From: JANQRV01 sp964533785
GTDB taxonomy: Bacteria > Bacteroidota > Bacteroidia > Chitinophagales > Saprospiraceae
DNA: 54,423 bases
Direction of reading: 5' to 3'
NCBI GenBank assembly: GCA_964533785.1
Contig: CAZHNG010000003.1
Coordinates: 1 to 54,423, forward strand
Part shown: positions 1 through 9,188 of the stretch, in pieces
How positions within the stretch are numbered: position 1 is the stretch's first letter
Layout: every line of letters begins with the position of its first letter
Translations under genes and position numbers: made by a program
Notes under the pieces: model-generated
Told to the model about the DNA's origin: nothing
What the model saw: only the letters and a program-made list of their open reading frames with translations
Database searches by the model: none

Positions 1-152
1 TGCCGTCGCCAGAGGCTTTGGCCGCCGGAGACCGTACAATACTTTGGCAGGCGGGGGAGCAACAAAGGCCCGCAGGAAAAGAGGCCGCGAAATGGGCCGG
101 TTATTTAGTTCCCGAGGCACTAGAGTCTAGCGTCAAAAGTCTAGCAGGATAA
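1..152 (+). CDS. C-terminal end of an unidentified gene (partial)
   Basis: Frame 3 is open from the window edge to a TAA at 150-152, giving 49 codons with a protein-like composition (LAAGDRTILWQAGEQQ, then KEAAKWAGYLVPEAL). The other two forward frames read as arginine-rich translations. I do not recognise the family. The last roughly 15 codons fall inside dispersed repeats (106-123 and 121-147), so the natural C-terminus has probably been replaced by repeat DNA. The gene converges on the next gene, with 6 bp between their ends. The alternative is that this is non-coding GC-rich DNA. Confidence 0.4.
   Translation, partial: PSPEALAAGDRTILWQAGEQQRPAGKEAAKWAGYLVPEALESSVKSLAG
106..123 (-). repeat. 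Dispersed 18-bp repeat (CTAGTGCCTCGGGAACTA)
   Basis: One mismatch to 26953-26970 (CTAGTGCTTCGGGAACTA); a shorter relative (CTAGTGCTTCGG) begins the repeat cluster at 6443. Confidence 0.8.
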
Positions 153-158
153 CCACAC

Positions 159-1211
159 CTAAAAAACGATACTTTGCTTGAAATCTCTACGCAATAACAA
201 CAATATATTCGTCATTACGATTTCCCCCATATTCCGGCATTGTAGAAAAATTTCGTTTTTGTGGTGATGAGCCAACTCTTTTTTGAGTTGATCTACCTTC
301 TTGGGCTGAGAGATCACATCGTTCATCATGACATCGGCAAGCTCCGAAAATTGGTTCCAGGAAGATTTTACCCTTACCCCGATCAGACTGCGCTCTTCTA
401 ACTGATATTGTTTGACCGTACTATTCGACATGTGGGTGATCCCTAGTTCAATAATAGGATTGTTATCCTTGAAATACTGTGGTAAGTAGAAGCTTTTACG
501 GCCTTCGTAAGATTGCTGATCAAAATCAATGGCCCGAATGCGGTACTGATTGCCCTCAATGTCGGGAGTGATATTTACAACAAAGTTATAAGACCGCATA
601 TCTCCCAGTAGCCGTACGAAACACCTTTCATTAAACTTTACAAATTCTTTGGCTATTCTGATCTGGTTGAATTGACTAACATCCAGGTGATTGTTGATAA
701 ATTCATCTCCCGGCATACCGGCAATATGTTCTTCGATCAGAGTGTTGCCGTGTACCAGGTACATTACGTGATTAGGAGAAAGCAATTCTTCTAGTTCCAA
801 TCCGTAGATCCGGGAAGCATCGGCGCGTTTTACGTAAAAATGATCGTAATTATCGTTTAAACGATTGATGATCCTGACCCGGAACGGCTTCGAGTTACCA
901 AATGTACAATAATCTACTCGCGACACTGACAAATGCTCCATCACCTGGACATCACCTCCCGTTTTCAACAAAGCATAGATCTTGGTTAATGCTTTATCCA
1001 ATTCGATCCTCTCCTGCTCGCTGAAATAGACGGTTTCCCAAAGGGTATTGTTCCCTTTCATGTCCAGCAAAGGAATAGAGATGTGGTAACGCATCAGGTC
1101 ATCGTATTTCACGGGCAAGTCGGTATAGCGGTCATATTTTTTTAAATAGGCCTTTAACGACTCACTGACCGGGTACATCGGCTTTTTTTTCGAGGGTTTG
1201 TTCCCTGGCAT
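159..1211 (-). CDS. Hypothetical protein with a protein-kinase/APH-like fold signature
   Basis: 350 aa, no signal peptide, basic N-terminus (KPSKKK). I do not recognise a named family, but the order of motifs resembles the kinase fold. A possible beta-3 lysine lies in FYVKRAD (about 125-131). A hinge-like segment follows (VHGNTLIEEHIAGMPGDEFI, 153-172). A catalytic-loop-like GDMRSYNFVV (203-212) has Asp204 and Asn209, and a DFG-like RAIDFDQ (226-232) has Asp229. This matches the HGDxxxxN...IDFD pattern of aminoglycoside-phosphotransferase or HipA-like kinases, although the loop His is Leu here. The C-terminal 110 residues are helical and charged. Substrate unknown. It stands alone on the minus strand, 72 bp downstream of the Asp-box gene's end, so it could be read through from it. 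Confidence 0.75.
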   Translation of the reverse strand: MPGNKPSKKKPMYPVSESLKAYLKKYDRYTDLPVKYDDLMRYHISIPLLDMKGNNTLWETVYFSEQERIELDKALTKIYALLKTGGDVQVMEHLSVSRVDYCTFGNSKPFRVRIINRLNDNYDHFYVKRADASRIYGLELEELLSPNHVMYLVHGNTLIEEHIAGMPGDEFINNHLDVSQFNQIRIAKEFVKFNERCFVRLLGDMRSYNFVVNITPDIEGNQYRIRAIDFDQQSYEGRKSFYLPQYFKDNNPIIELGITHMSNSTVKQYQLEERSLIGVRVKSSWNQFSELADVMMNDVISQPKKVDQLKKELAHHHKNEIFLQCRNMGEIVMTNILLLLRRDFKQSIVF

Positions 1212-1283
1212 AAATTAATACTGGTTGGTTGAAAAGCAATAGACAAGTCTAATATAAAGAAAAAACTAACTTCTACGCTCTTT

Positions 1284-4200
1284 TCAACGTTGTAAGATGA
1301 CTTTCTGCGTTCTCACCTGCGAGCCCGCACGAAATTGTACGAAGTAAATTCCAGCTGCAAGGCCATCAACCGTATAACTAGCCTGATGATCACCTCTTGG
1401 CATCTGGTCCTGTTCATCCCAAACTTTAACCAACCTTCCGGCAGTATCGAACAAGCTGATGCGAACAGTAGCCCTTTCCGGCAAATGATACCGCAGGTTC
1501 ATATTCTGGACGATTGGGTTGGGAAATACTTCAACCGAAAGAGATTCCTCCGGCAAAGAGGCATCTACATCCACAAGTTGGTCCCCGATGTTGATATTGT
1601 CAATTGCCCAGCCCCAACCTTCTACAAATGGATCAGCAACCAAACGGAACCGGATATAAACCAAATCCCTTTCTTCAAAAAATTCGTTCAATTTGATACT
1701 GCGTCTAAGGAACAGATCCTGATTGCCAACGGCTTCATCATTGTAGGCTTCTTCCCACACCGGATCATAACTGGAATCATAACCTTCCAAAACAGTCCAG
1801 GAATTCCCGCCGTCACTAGTCCCTTCGACTACCACATAATCATAGAAAAACTCGGAACCAAAATCAGGGGAATCGCCTGTTTCAACCAAAACCACTTCGT
1901 CAAAAGACAGAAATACATCCTCCGAACCGATCAATACCGGAACTTGTAGAATACTAATGTACTCTGAAAGACCATCATAGGGATGCGGAGAATGCAAGGC
2001 CGCATCATCGAAAAACGGAGCCTGGTATTCATTAAAGCCCAGACGGGCAAAATCTCTTTGCCCGCTGTCAAAATCATTCGCGTAAGACATTGGAACGACT
2101 TCATTCACATCGTATACGGGCACTTTGGTACTTCCCACTAGTTCCAATTCATTGCTGAAAGCAAAAAGACTGACATTTGCGATGAGGATCGTATCATCCG
2201 GTAAATTATCGAGCGTTATGGTGAAGGGCAGCTCGATCGGTTCTTCATTCGGATCAATTTCGGAAGTAAATACAGAGGATTCATAGCCGGGGATCTCAAC
2301 CTGAACATAAGAAGAATCGTAAGCATCCCTTAAATTAAAAGTACCGTTCAACCTCCCGTTAAAACCATCCCGTTCAATTTCAATAGTAGGAGCCAATACC
2401 ACATCCGGGAATGTATAATCCGCTAGTTCGGGGATCTCTACCGTCCAAATTCCACGGCCGTGCGTAGCCAGGACAACTTCGTCATTGACGATCTTCATTT
2501 CCCAGATGGAAGCGGGAGGCATTCCGTTGTCAGCATAATGCCAGCTTTGTCCGCCGTCCAAACTTTCAAACAAGCCGATCTCCGTTCCTGCCCAGATTAC
2601 ATTCGTATCATAGGGCATGACCACCAAACTGAAAATAGCTACGTCGGGAAAACCATTCGTACTTTCTGAACGGTTGGTTTCAAAACCTGAAATGTCTGTC
2701 CATGATTCTCCCAGATCAGTAGTTTTCAGGATCTTTGGTCCATCAGCCATGGAGAAAAGCGCATAAGCGGTCCTTGGATCGTAAGGATGCGTCGCCAGTC
2801 CGGTAATTGCTCCCATTTCCGCTAATTCGTAAGTGGAAACGATCTCAAAAGTAGACCCTCCGTCCTTCGATACGGCCAACCCTGAACTTTCGGTCATTTG
2901 ATCTCCCGTCCAAATGACGTAGGGGGAGGCCAGGGATACTTCAATGGGTAAAAAATTACTGAAAGTCCAGGCTTGTGGCATCTCAATAACTTCCCAGCTA
3001 TCACCGAAATCGCGGGAGCGCAGCACGCCTTCATTACTCACCGCAAAGACCAATTCCGGGTCCTGCTTCGAATTGGCAATACGCGTCAGGAAAGGTCCGC
3101 GTCCGGGTAAATCCAGAAACCGCCAGCTTTCTCCACCATCTTCGCTTTTATAGATCACATTGAATTGGGAAGATTCCAGGATCTTCAGAGAGTCCTGGTA
3201 ATGCCACGCTGCTTCAAAACCGTCGCCACTAGGTAGTGATTTCCAGTCACTATCCGCCATTGGGTCATTGCCGGATAACCAACTGCCATTGTCCTGGGTG
3301 CCACCAACGTAACGGTCAGCCCCGTTCATCTTGTCCACGCCGTAAAACTGAGCAGTATTATATCCCTTCAGGGTGGGAAATGGTCCAAATGGTTCGTTGG
3401 CAAAAGCATCGCCGGTTTGAACAAAGGACTGTCCGCTATCGGTAGAAAAAGCAACTCCCCCGTCATTGGCATTCAGCATGTAAAATGATTGCCGAGCGCT
3501 GTCGATAGGGATCACGATCAAGTTGTGATGATCGACGTGCACGCCTTTAGTGCCGACGTTCGGAAATGCATCGTATTCTAAATAACCGTCTACTATGATA
3601 TCCAGAAGTCCTGCCCTATTCATCGACAAGTCAACATCTATTGCCAACCGGCCAAAAACGGTTGCATCCAGATCAGTACTGAAAGGAAAAATGAGATACA
3701 TTGCTTTATAAAACAAATTATCTACCAATTCCGCTCTCGCTGTATCCTCGTAGGGAAGTGCATGTACAATGATGGCCTCCATTTCACCAATATCACTATT
3801 CTGAATATCCGGGAACCAGATGCCGTTGCCGTCAGCATCAATAAATGAAACCATCAACTGCCGGTCGTTATCCACATCCCAAACCTGAAAAGGAACATCG
3901 TCGTAACCTTTCAATTCACTATTGGAGCCAACGTCCGAAAACTCAAACCGGTGTGCTTTTTGTCCTTGCTCTTCATCAAAAAAGATCTCAACGTCAACGT
4001 ATTCAGTGGTTTCAATTTCGGGATCAAATCCATTGGGAATGGCAAATTCTTCGGCCAGCAAAACCCCTTCTCCTAAAAAGGGAATATTAGCGATCTCAAG
4101 GACATTAGTGTTGTTTTCGATATCATTAATGTTTGCATTCCCTACTAGATCTTCCGTTGCCTTTACCTGTATGATCGGTCCTGCCCCGCCCACGAAAACG

Positions 4201-5330
4201 ATATTGGGGTCGAAAGGATGTACAACGATTGAATTATCATACCACCCCTGACCACTAAAAATATCCCCGAATTCATTTTGGGCATCCGTTCCAATGATGC
4301 GGTTCCAGGATTGCCCGCTATCCAGGGTACGGTAAAGCTCGAAGCTTTCTACAAAGGACTCCGCAGAAATATATATTACGGCAGTATTTTGGGGAGCGAT
4401 TGCGATCTCCATTCTGCCAAAAGCCAGTTCGGTAGCATCAAAGACAGTATTCCAGGTTGCGCCACCGTCGATAGTTTTCACTATTCCCCGTGTCTCTATG
4501 GCTGCATACATTACCTGGAAATCAGACGGGTCGGCAATGATCTGTGTGATTTTTCGAGCTGAAGAGAATTGCTCTGTCCAGGTCTGGCCGCCATCCAGGC
4601 TTTTCATAATAAAAGATACGGTATCGCCATCCGTAAGAAAAGAGATCCGGGTGGCAGCTAAGAGCTCATCCGGGTCATTTGGATTAATAGCCATACGCAT
4701 GATGTTACCAAAACGGGGATTATCTTTTGTGCTGGTTAACTGCTCCCAGTTCTCGCCACTATCCGTTGATTTCCATATACCGTTTCCGGAAATGGATAGG
4801 GAACCGTACCCTTCACCTGTGCCGAGGTAGATGATGTCAGGGTCAGCAGGCGACATGGCGAGGGTTGAAGTACCCAGGTTGGTCAATTCTTCTGTCAAAT
4901 GCCGCCAGGATTGTCCGGCATCACTGGTTTTCCAGACGCCTCCGCCGACCGAACCGGCGTACCAGGTTTGATGAGTACTATCTCTTGGGTCGACGATCAG
5001 TCCTCTGGTACGTCCTCCTACATTACCTGGCCCCCTTTCTATCCAGGGCAGGGGAGAACGTAAGTTGATACGCTGGACATTAGCGGCTAAGGCTTTTTTA
5101 TATGCATTTTGCCGATAGCCGGTCGAATATAAAGGTTGCTGCATGTCAGACCGGGTCCTTATCCGGTAGTGGTATTCATAAAAAAGAGCCGGCCCGCTTT
5201 TTCGGTCGTTTTCGTAATTGGTTGTTATGGGATCATTAAATCCCTTTCTATCAGCGTTGCCGGATATCATCCAAACTGCTGAGACCCCGATTATTATTAG
5301 CAAAGTGATCAACACTGAGGTTCTAGTCAT
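1284..5330 (-). CDS. Secreted Asp-box (sortilin/BNR-like) repeat protein with T9SS sorting domain
   Basis: About 1348 aa. I chose the start at 5330 because its ATG overlaps the upstream stop as ATGA. An in-frame start 10 codons earlier would overlap that gene by 34 bp. An N-terminal hydrophobic segment (SVLITLLIIIGVSAVWMI) is the export signal. About eleven Asp-box motifs of the S-D-G-G-x-(S/T)-W type follow (DAGQSW, DSGENW, DGGQTW, DGGATW, DSGQSW, DGGESW and others), which fold as beta-propeller blades in VPS10/BNR/glycosidase-like proteins. A later segment (about 1100-1260) resembles a MAM/jelly-roll domain. The last 85 residues form a T9SS C-terminal domain (VEVFPNP..., GLAAGIYFVQF, QKVILQR), so the protein is predicted to be exported through T9SS and anchored or released at the surface. 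No hydrolase catalytic residues are evident. The role may be adhesion or glycan binding. Confidence 0.88.
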   Translation of the reverse strand: MTRTSVLITLLIIIGVSAVWMISGNADRKGFNDPITTNYENDRKSGPALFYEYHYRIRTRSDMQQPLYSTGYRQNAYKKALAANVQRINLRSPLPWIERGPGNVGGRTRGLIVDPRDSTHQTWYAGSVGGGVWKTSDAGQSWRHLTEELTNLGTSTLAMSPADPDIIYLGTGEGYGSLSISGNGIWKSTDSGENWEQLTSTKDNPRFGNIMRMAINPNDPDELLAATRISFLTDGDTVSFIMKSLDGGQTWTEQFSSARKITQIIADPSDFQVMYAAIETRGIVKTIDGGATWNTVFDATELAFGRMEIAIAPQNTAVIYISAESFVESFELYRTLDSGQSWNRIIGTDAQNEFGDIFSGQGWYDNSIVVHPFDPNIVFVGGAGPIIQVKATEDLVGNANINDIENNTNVLEIANIPFLGEGVLLAEEFAIPNGFDPEIETTEYVDVEIFFDEEQGQKAHRFEFSDVGSNSELKGYDDVPFQVWDVDNDRQLMVSFIDADGNGIWFPDIQNSDIGEMEAIIVHALPYEDTARAELVDNLFYKAMYLIFPFSTDLDATVFGRLAIDVDLSMNRAGLLDIIVDGYLEYDAFPNVGTKGVHVDHHNLIVIPIDSARQSFYMLNANDGGVAFSTDSGQSFVQTGDAFANEPFGPFPTLKGYNTAQFYGVDKMNGADRYVGGTQDNGSWLSGNDPMADSDWKSLPSGDGFEAAWHYQDSLKILESSQFNVIYKSEDGGESWRFLDLPGRGPFLTRIANSKQDPELVFAVSNEGVLRSRDFGDSWEVIEMPQAWTFSNFLPIEVSLASPYVIWTGDQMTESSGLAVSKDGGSTFEIVSTYELAEMGAITGLATHPYDPRTAYALFSMADGPKILKTTDLGESWTDISGFETNRSESTNGFPDVAIFSLVVMPYDTNVIWAGTEIGLFESLDGGQSWHYADNGMPPASIWEMKIVNDEVVLATHGRGIWTVEIPELADYTFPDVVLAPTIEIERDGFNGRLNGTFNLRDAYDSSYVQVEIPGYESSVFTSEIDPNEEPIELPFTITLDNLPDDTILIANVSLFAFSNELELVGSTKVPVYDVNEVVPMSYANDFDSGQRDFARLGFNEYQAPFFDDAALHSPHPYDGLSEYISILQVPVLIGSEDVFLSFDEVVLVETGDSPDFGSEFFYDYVVVEGTSDGGNSWTVLEGYDSSYDPVWEEAYNDEAVGNQDLFLRRSIKLNEFFEERDLVYIRFRLVADPFVEGWGWAIDNINIGDQLVDVDASLPEESLSVEVFPNPIVQNMNLRYHLPERATVRISLFDTAGRLVKVWDEQDQMPRGDHQASYTVDGLAAGIYFVQFRAGSQVRTQKVILQR

Positions 5331-5758
5331 TTTAATTGCTTTTTTTCTTTTTTCACCCAATTGAAGATATAGCCATTTGCGACAGTAGAAGCATTGCGGT
5401 TTCTTATGACGCCGGGAACACTGGTGATCTCAGCCTCTTCCTCATTTATCCAGCGCACCTTTGCTTTGGGTACCGTATCCTCGTGAAGGACCTTTCCCGT
5501 TGCAGCATGAAAAACGAGGACTCGCAAGGTAGGAAATGGCCTCTGCGCTCCGGTTTCTACGGCTTTGGTAATAAGTGCGGCCGATTTGTTGCTGTTCCAT
5601 AACATTTCGTACTCGTTGCCCAGTTCTTGCATGGCTACCTCTTCCGCAGTTGGGATCGCTCTTTCTTGCTGATTTTCAGATACAGGCATTTGTGATTTAC
5701 ATTGTCCAAAGAAGATGAGCAAAATGGGTATTAATCCATAGAAAATACGATATGACAT
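5327..5758 (-). CDS. Putative small lipoprotein, translationally coupled to the Asp-box protein
   Basis: 143 aa from the ATG at 5758 (MSYRIFYGLIPILLIFFGQC). An upstream in-frame ATG would add 16 residues ahead of the signal peptide. The hydrophobic stretch ends in FFGQC, a poor but possible lipobox; Gln before the Cys is atypical. The mature part has no recognised domain; it includes an acidic helix and a short beta-rich C-terminal segment. The stop codon overlaps the start of the 4-kb downstream gene (ATGA), so the two are co-translated and may act together at the cell surface. Confidence 0.72.
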   Translation of the reverse strand: MSYRIFYGLIPILLIFFGQCKSQMPVSENQQERAIPTAEEVAMQELGNEYEMLWNSNKSAALITKAVETGAQRPFPTLRVLVFHAATGKVLHEDTVPKAKVRWINEEEAEITSVPGVIRNRNASTVANGYIFNWVKKEKKQLK

Positions 5759-5945
5759 AACAGATAAATTAAAGGGATGTGCGAAAATCATTAGCCGGAA
5801 ATGCATTATTGTCGTAAATATACCTAAGCGTAGGTTTTGATCCCTGAATGTAAAAACTAATTTGAATTCTATCTTACCAATTCTAATTTGTGCAATACGC
5901 TACCCAAAAATTCAGTTCTATCACCGGATAAACATAAATAAAAAT

Positions 5946-6446
5946 ATGATACGTAACTTTTTGTTTTTTGTGTTAATGTTAACGCCCTTTCTTTCAACTG
6001 CCCAGGAAAAAAAGGTAGACATGAAGGGCAAGCTCAAAGCGATCGCCAACGGCTATTATCTGGCTTACAATGAGCACAATGTCGATAACATCCTCCGCTT
6101 TTACGCGGATACGGCCGTTTTAATCGATGTCAACCTGAACCATCAGGTTTCCGGTCACGATGAATTCCGGCGGATAGCCGAAGATGCTTTCTACGGTCAA
6201 AGTAAAGTCTACAAGAACATGCGTTTCGAAGTATACGGGATGCAACAAGATGGTTATAAATTAACGGTAAAAGGAGAGATGCAAGGCATTCAATGGAATG
6301 AAGGATACCTGGAAAACTGGCCTTTCGTCAGCCATATTTATTTTAACGAGAAAGGAAGGATCATCAAACAAGAAGATCATATCGAATACCCAAAACAGGT
6401 GAAAAAGGAAGTACTGTTGTATACGGGGAAAAGCAGGAAGAACTAG
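5946..6446 (+). CDS. Secreted SnoaL/NTF2-like protein
   Basis: 166 aa from ATG 5946; the longer ORF start at 5862 lies ahead of the signal peptide and is unlikely. Signal peptide MIRNFLFFVLMLTPFLSTAQ. The mature region has the SnoaL-like pattern: a long first helix (LKAIANGYYLAYNEHNVDNILRFYADTAV split over two segments), a beta strand after it, an EFR helix, then paired strands (LTVKGEMQG, WPFVSHIYF, GRIIKQEDHIEY). Members bind small molecules or act as cyclases or isomerases; the substrate cannot be read here. The stop codon lies inside an ACTAGT that begins the repeat cluster downstream. Confidence 0.78.
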   Translation: MIRNFLFFVLMLTPFLSTAQEKKVDMKGKLKAIANGYYLAYNEHNVDNILRFYADTAVLIDVNLNHQVSGHDEFRRIAEDAFYGQSKVYKNMRFEVYGMQQDGYKLTVKGEMQGIQWNEGYLENWPFVSHIYFNEKGRIIKQEDHIEYPKQVKKEVLLYTGKSRKN

Positions 6447-6449
6447 TGC

Positions 6450-6503
6450 TTCGGAAAAAGGCCCAGCCAAAAAGGGTAGAAATTTCCGGTGGGAACCACT
6501 AGT
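6450..6503 (+). repeat. 54-bp dispersed repeat, copy 1
   Basis: Matches 6612-6665 at 53 of 54 positions, ending in GGTGGGAACCACTAGT. In this copy the sequence continues into its own reverse complement. Confidence 0.85.
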
Positions 6504-6517
6504 GGTTCCCACCGGAA
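6484..6517. repeat. Perfect 34-bp palindrome centred on ACTAGT
   Basis: The left arm TTCCGGTGGGAACCACT is followed directly by its exact reverse complement, with no loop. Outside the perfect core the flanks (about 6450-6483 and 6518-6560) still pair imperfectly (GGCCCAGCCAAAAAGGG against CCTTTTTTGGGTCGGG), so the whole unit is a roughly 110-bp imperfect inverted repeat. Confidence 0.9.
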
Positions 6518-6611
6518 GTTAATGCCTTTTTTGGGTCGGGTATTTTTTCGAAAGGCAAGGCGTCAAAACCGCGCATAGCCCCGCTACGTAAGGCTTTTGA
6601 GAACGCAGCAT

Positions 6612-6665
6612 TTCGGAAAAAGGCCCAGCCAAAAAGGGTAGAAATTTCTGGTGGGAACCACTAGT
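6612..6665 (+). repeat. 54-bp dispersed repeat, copy 2
   Basis: Second copy with one substitution relative to 6450-6503. After ACTAGT it diverges (CGAAGG), so this copy lacks the palindromic second arm. Confidence 0.85.
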
Positions 6666-6833
6666 CGAAGGTCAGGTTTTTTCGCGTCGAGACAGAATCT
6701 CTCCCAAACAAAACTACTGCTAGGTAGAAACGCTGTCTTGACGCATAAAAACTTGCCAAACTCCTTTTGGTGACAAATTAGATGAAATTCGCTTGCATAC
6801 AGTGACTCACCGGAGAAAGGCAGCTAAAACTAT

Positions 6834-7013
6834 TTACTTAGACTTATCCCACTGCTGCACCATAGCTTCGAAATCAGTCGGTTGTTCTTGCGACTTTTTC
6901 CTTACAATACCATACATTCTTGCCATTCCGTTGCTCAGAGACATACCGAGAAGACTAAGATTCGTTGCAGTTGTGTTCGATTGCTTACCTGTTGATTGGT
7001 TGTTATTTTTCAT
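6834..7013 (-). CDS. Small hypothetical protein (59 aa)
   Basis: An open frame from ATG at 7013 to TAA at 6834 encodes a polar peptide beginning MKNNNQSTGKQSNTTATNLS, then LLGMSLSNGMARMYGIVRKK and an acidic C-terminal helix (DFEAMVQQWDKSK). A purine-rich GGAAA lies about 10 nt upstream of the ATG. It has no signal peptide or membrane segment. It is not recognised as a known family. A chance ORF is possible, but the amphipathic middle and low-complexity head look protein-like. Confidence 0.4.
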   Translation of the reverse strand: MKNNNQSTGKQSNTTATNLSLLGMSLSNGMARMYGIVRKKSQEQPTDFEAMVQQWDKSK

Positions 7014-7438
7014 ATAAAAAAATTTCCAGCTAATTTAATGTAGTAGCAACCCGGCAGCAATACCGTAATCTGATGAAAGGAATTACAAGAATTACAAGGC
7101 TCATCCCTAATCTTACAGATTGTTATTGAATAAAAAAGTAGGAATAGTACCTAATTCTAGGTATGTGAATGGAGAAAGAAGGGAAGAAAAAGACAATGTG
7201 CTTTCAGCTATGTCAATAGGCTTGCACTGTCTAAAACCGACTTGTATACATTTGGCGGCTCACCGCAGGTCATTTAAATTCTGGCATCAGACATATTTAA
7301 CCGGCCGCTTGAATTCATTTGATTTTTTTCTATATTAGGCATACCGGAATGCTAAGTCGCCCTCAGCCCACTCCCAATTCCCTAACCCCACTACCCACTC
7401 AATCTGGCATCTGGCATCTATTATCTATCGTCTTTATT

Positions 7439-7446
7439 TATATTTG
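7439..7446 (+). promoter_or_regulatory. Candidate -7 box (TATATTTG) of the cyclase gene
   Basis: Matches the Bacteroidota TAnnTTTG -7 consensus and lies 32 bp before the ATG at 7479. No clear TTTG -33 box is present. Confidence 0.4.
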
Positions 7447-7478
7447 CAGTAGAACAAATCCCTATAAACAACCTTCAC

Positions 7479-9119
7479 ATGAAGCTAAGCATTTCTTCTA
7501 CCCTTATTGGTTTTCTAATTTTATGTGCATCCCTTGTATATGGCCAAAGTATTGAGGAACTGGAAACACAATTGAAGAATGCTACGACCACCAGCGAAAA
7601 GATCCAACTCAACTATCAACTGGGGGAAGCCTATAAAAACAGTAATCGCAGGGACAATGAAAAGCCGGCGCTCCGGTACGCTAAAGCCGCCCATCAATTG
7701 GCAACCCAGAGCAATTTAGGTATGGCCGCCCGTTCCGCTTTTTTGGTAGCAAGTATCTATAAAGACGAACGCGACGAACGCAACCAGGAAGTCTGGTTCA
7801 GAACCGCCGAAAGTTTTGCTAAAAGAGCCCAGGATTCGGACCTGATCATCAAAAGCGTGGTCGAACGTGGGCGGTTGGCATCGCGGGAGCGCAACTACCG
7901 GCGGGCCGCACAGATCTACGAAGATGCCTTCACTTACTTTAGCCAAAAGGGAACCAGCATCAGTGAGCTGGAAAGCAAATTCGAACAAGAGAAAGCAGAG
8001 CTGGAACGGCAAAAACGGCAATTGGAACAAGAACGGCAACAACTGCAGCAAGAAGTCGGCGCTTTGTCCAGCGAAAGAGACGAATTAGCGGTCAGCCAGG
8101 ATGAATTACAAAGGGAAGTGGAGAAAGTTGAAGAACAAATTTCCACTAAAACGGAGGAATTAGAAAGTGTAGATGAAGCGCGTCGGTTGGCAGAACGTCT
8201 AGCCGCCCAGGAAGCCCTTAAAGCTAAACAATTTTCCCGCGAAAAACTGGAACAGGAATACCTGAAAGAACAAGCCGAAAATGCCCGCATTAAAGCGGAA
8301 ATGGATAGGGAGCGTGCCGAATACCAGGCCGCCAAAAATCGTGAAGTGACCTTTTACACCTCAATTTTAGCCGGTTTTCTGGTCGTAGTAGCTCTCTTTA
8401 CCTACGCCAGGTTCACCGCCAAACGGCGGGCCAATCTCAAGTTGGAAGAAAAGAATAAGATCATCGAAGAAGAACGGAAGCGCTCCGACGGATTACTGCT
8501 AAACATCCTCCCCGCTCCGATCGCCGCAGAACTCAAAGAAAAAGGCAAAGCCGGCGCCCAAAAATTCGATGAAGTGAGCGTTATGTTTTCCGATTTCAAA
8601 AACTTCACGGGCATTTCCGAACAACTCTCTCCCGAAGAACTGGTGGAAGAACTCGATAAATCCTTCCAGGCTTTTGACCGCATCATCGGTAAATATCCTA
8701 CCATAGAAAAGATCAAAACCATCGGTGACGCCTACATGTGCGCCACCGGGCTGAATGACCGTAAAGTCATGCCTTTCGATCTCGTTCGCGCCGCCCTGGA
8801 AATGCAGGATTACCTGGCCGAGCAAAAGCGCGAACGCGAGCGCATCGGCAAACCTTTTTTCGAAGCACGCATCGGCATTCATACCGGACCGGTAGTAGCC
8901 GGAGTTGTGGGGTTCAAGAAATTCTCCTACGATATCTGGGGAGATACGGTAAATACGGCCGCCCGGGTAGAATCCAACGGGCAAGTGGGCCGTGTCAATA
9001 TTTCGGAAACGACCTACCGATTAGTGAAATACAAGTTTGAATGTACCTACCGGGGGCGAGTACAAGCTAAAAATAAAGGGGAGCTCGATATGTATTTTGT
9101 GGAGCGGGAGGTGGATTGA
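7479..9119 (+). CDS. Membrane-anchored class III adenylate cyclase with periplasmic TPR/coiled-coil sensor region
   Basis: 546 aa. Signal peptide 1-22 (ending LVYGQ), a TPR-like helical region (about 25-160), a long charged coiled coil (about 165-285), one transmembrane segment (FYTSILAGFLVVVALFTYA, about 291-309), a short signalling linker, and a class III cyclase domain from about 363. Visible catalytic residues are the metal Asp in VMFSDFKNF, the second metal Asp in IKTIGDAYM (about 411-420) and the transition-state residues in WGDTVNTAARVE (about 486). The Lys of IKTIGD and the Asp of YDIWGD are the ATP-selecting pair, so the product is predicted to be cAMP rather than cGMP. It likely senses a periplasmic signal. 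Monocistronic. Confidence 0.9.
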   Translation: MKLSISSTLIGFLILCASLVYGQSIEELETQLKNATTTSEKIQLNYQLGEAYKNSNRRDNEKPALRYAKAAHQLATQSNLGMAARSAFLVASIYKDERDERNQEVWFRTAESFAKRAQDSDLIIKSVVERGRLASRERNYRRAAQIYEDAFTYFSQKGTSISELESKFEQEKAELERQKRQLEQERQQLQQEVGALSSERDELAVSQDELQREVEKVEEQISTKTEELESVDEARRLAERLAAQEALKAKQFSREKLEQEYLKEQAENARIKAEMDRERAEYQAAKNREVTFYTSILAGFLVVVALFTYARFTAKRRANLKLEEKNKIIEEERKRSDGLLLNILPAPIAAELKEKGKAGAQKFDEVSVMFSDFKNFTGISEQLSPEELVEELDKSFQAFDRIIGKYPTIEKIKTIGDAYMCATGLNDRKVMPFDLVRAALEMQDYLAEQKRERERIGKPFFEARIGIHTGPVVAGVVGFKKFSYDIWGDTVNTAARVESNGQVGRVNISETTYRLVKYKFECTYRGRVQAKNKGELDMYFVEREVD

Positions 9120-9188
9120 AATCACAGGAGATTTGGTTCGCGAACCAGAGGGTAACGAGCTTGTTCTTTTAATAAACAATAACCTGGA

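Larger units (their letters stand above)
6447..7478. other. Repeat-rich intergenic region
   Basis: About 1 kb without a long gene. It holds two copies of a 54-bp repeat (one copy continues into a perfect palindrome), an imperfect hairpin between them, a minus-strand 59-codon ORF (6834-7013), a tandem duplication GAATTACAA near 7079-7097, and a pyrimidine-rich stretch ending in TCTGGCATCTGGCATC at about 7402-7417. That last piece belongs to the GATGCCA/GACGCTA heptamer family seen elsewhere in the window. Confidence 0.7.

Noticed and set aside
1335..5068. Several plus-strand ORFs of 60-200 aa inside the Asp-box gene
   Set aside because: Antisense shadows of a clearly coding minus-strand gene; no start context or family similarity.
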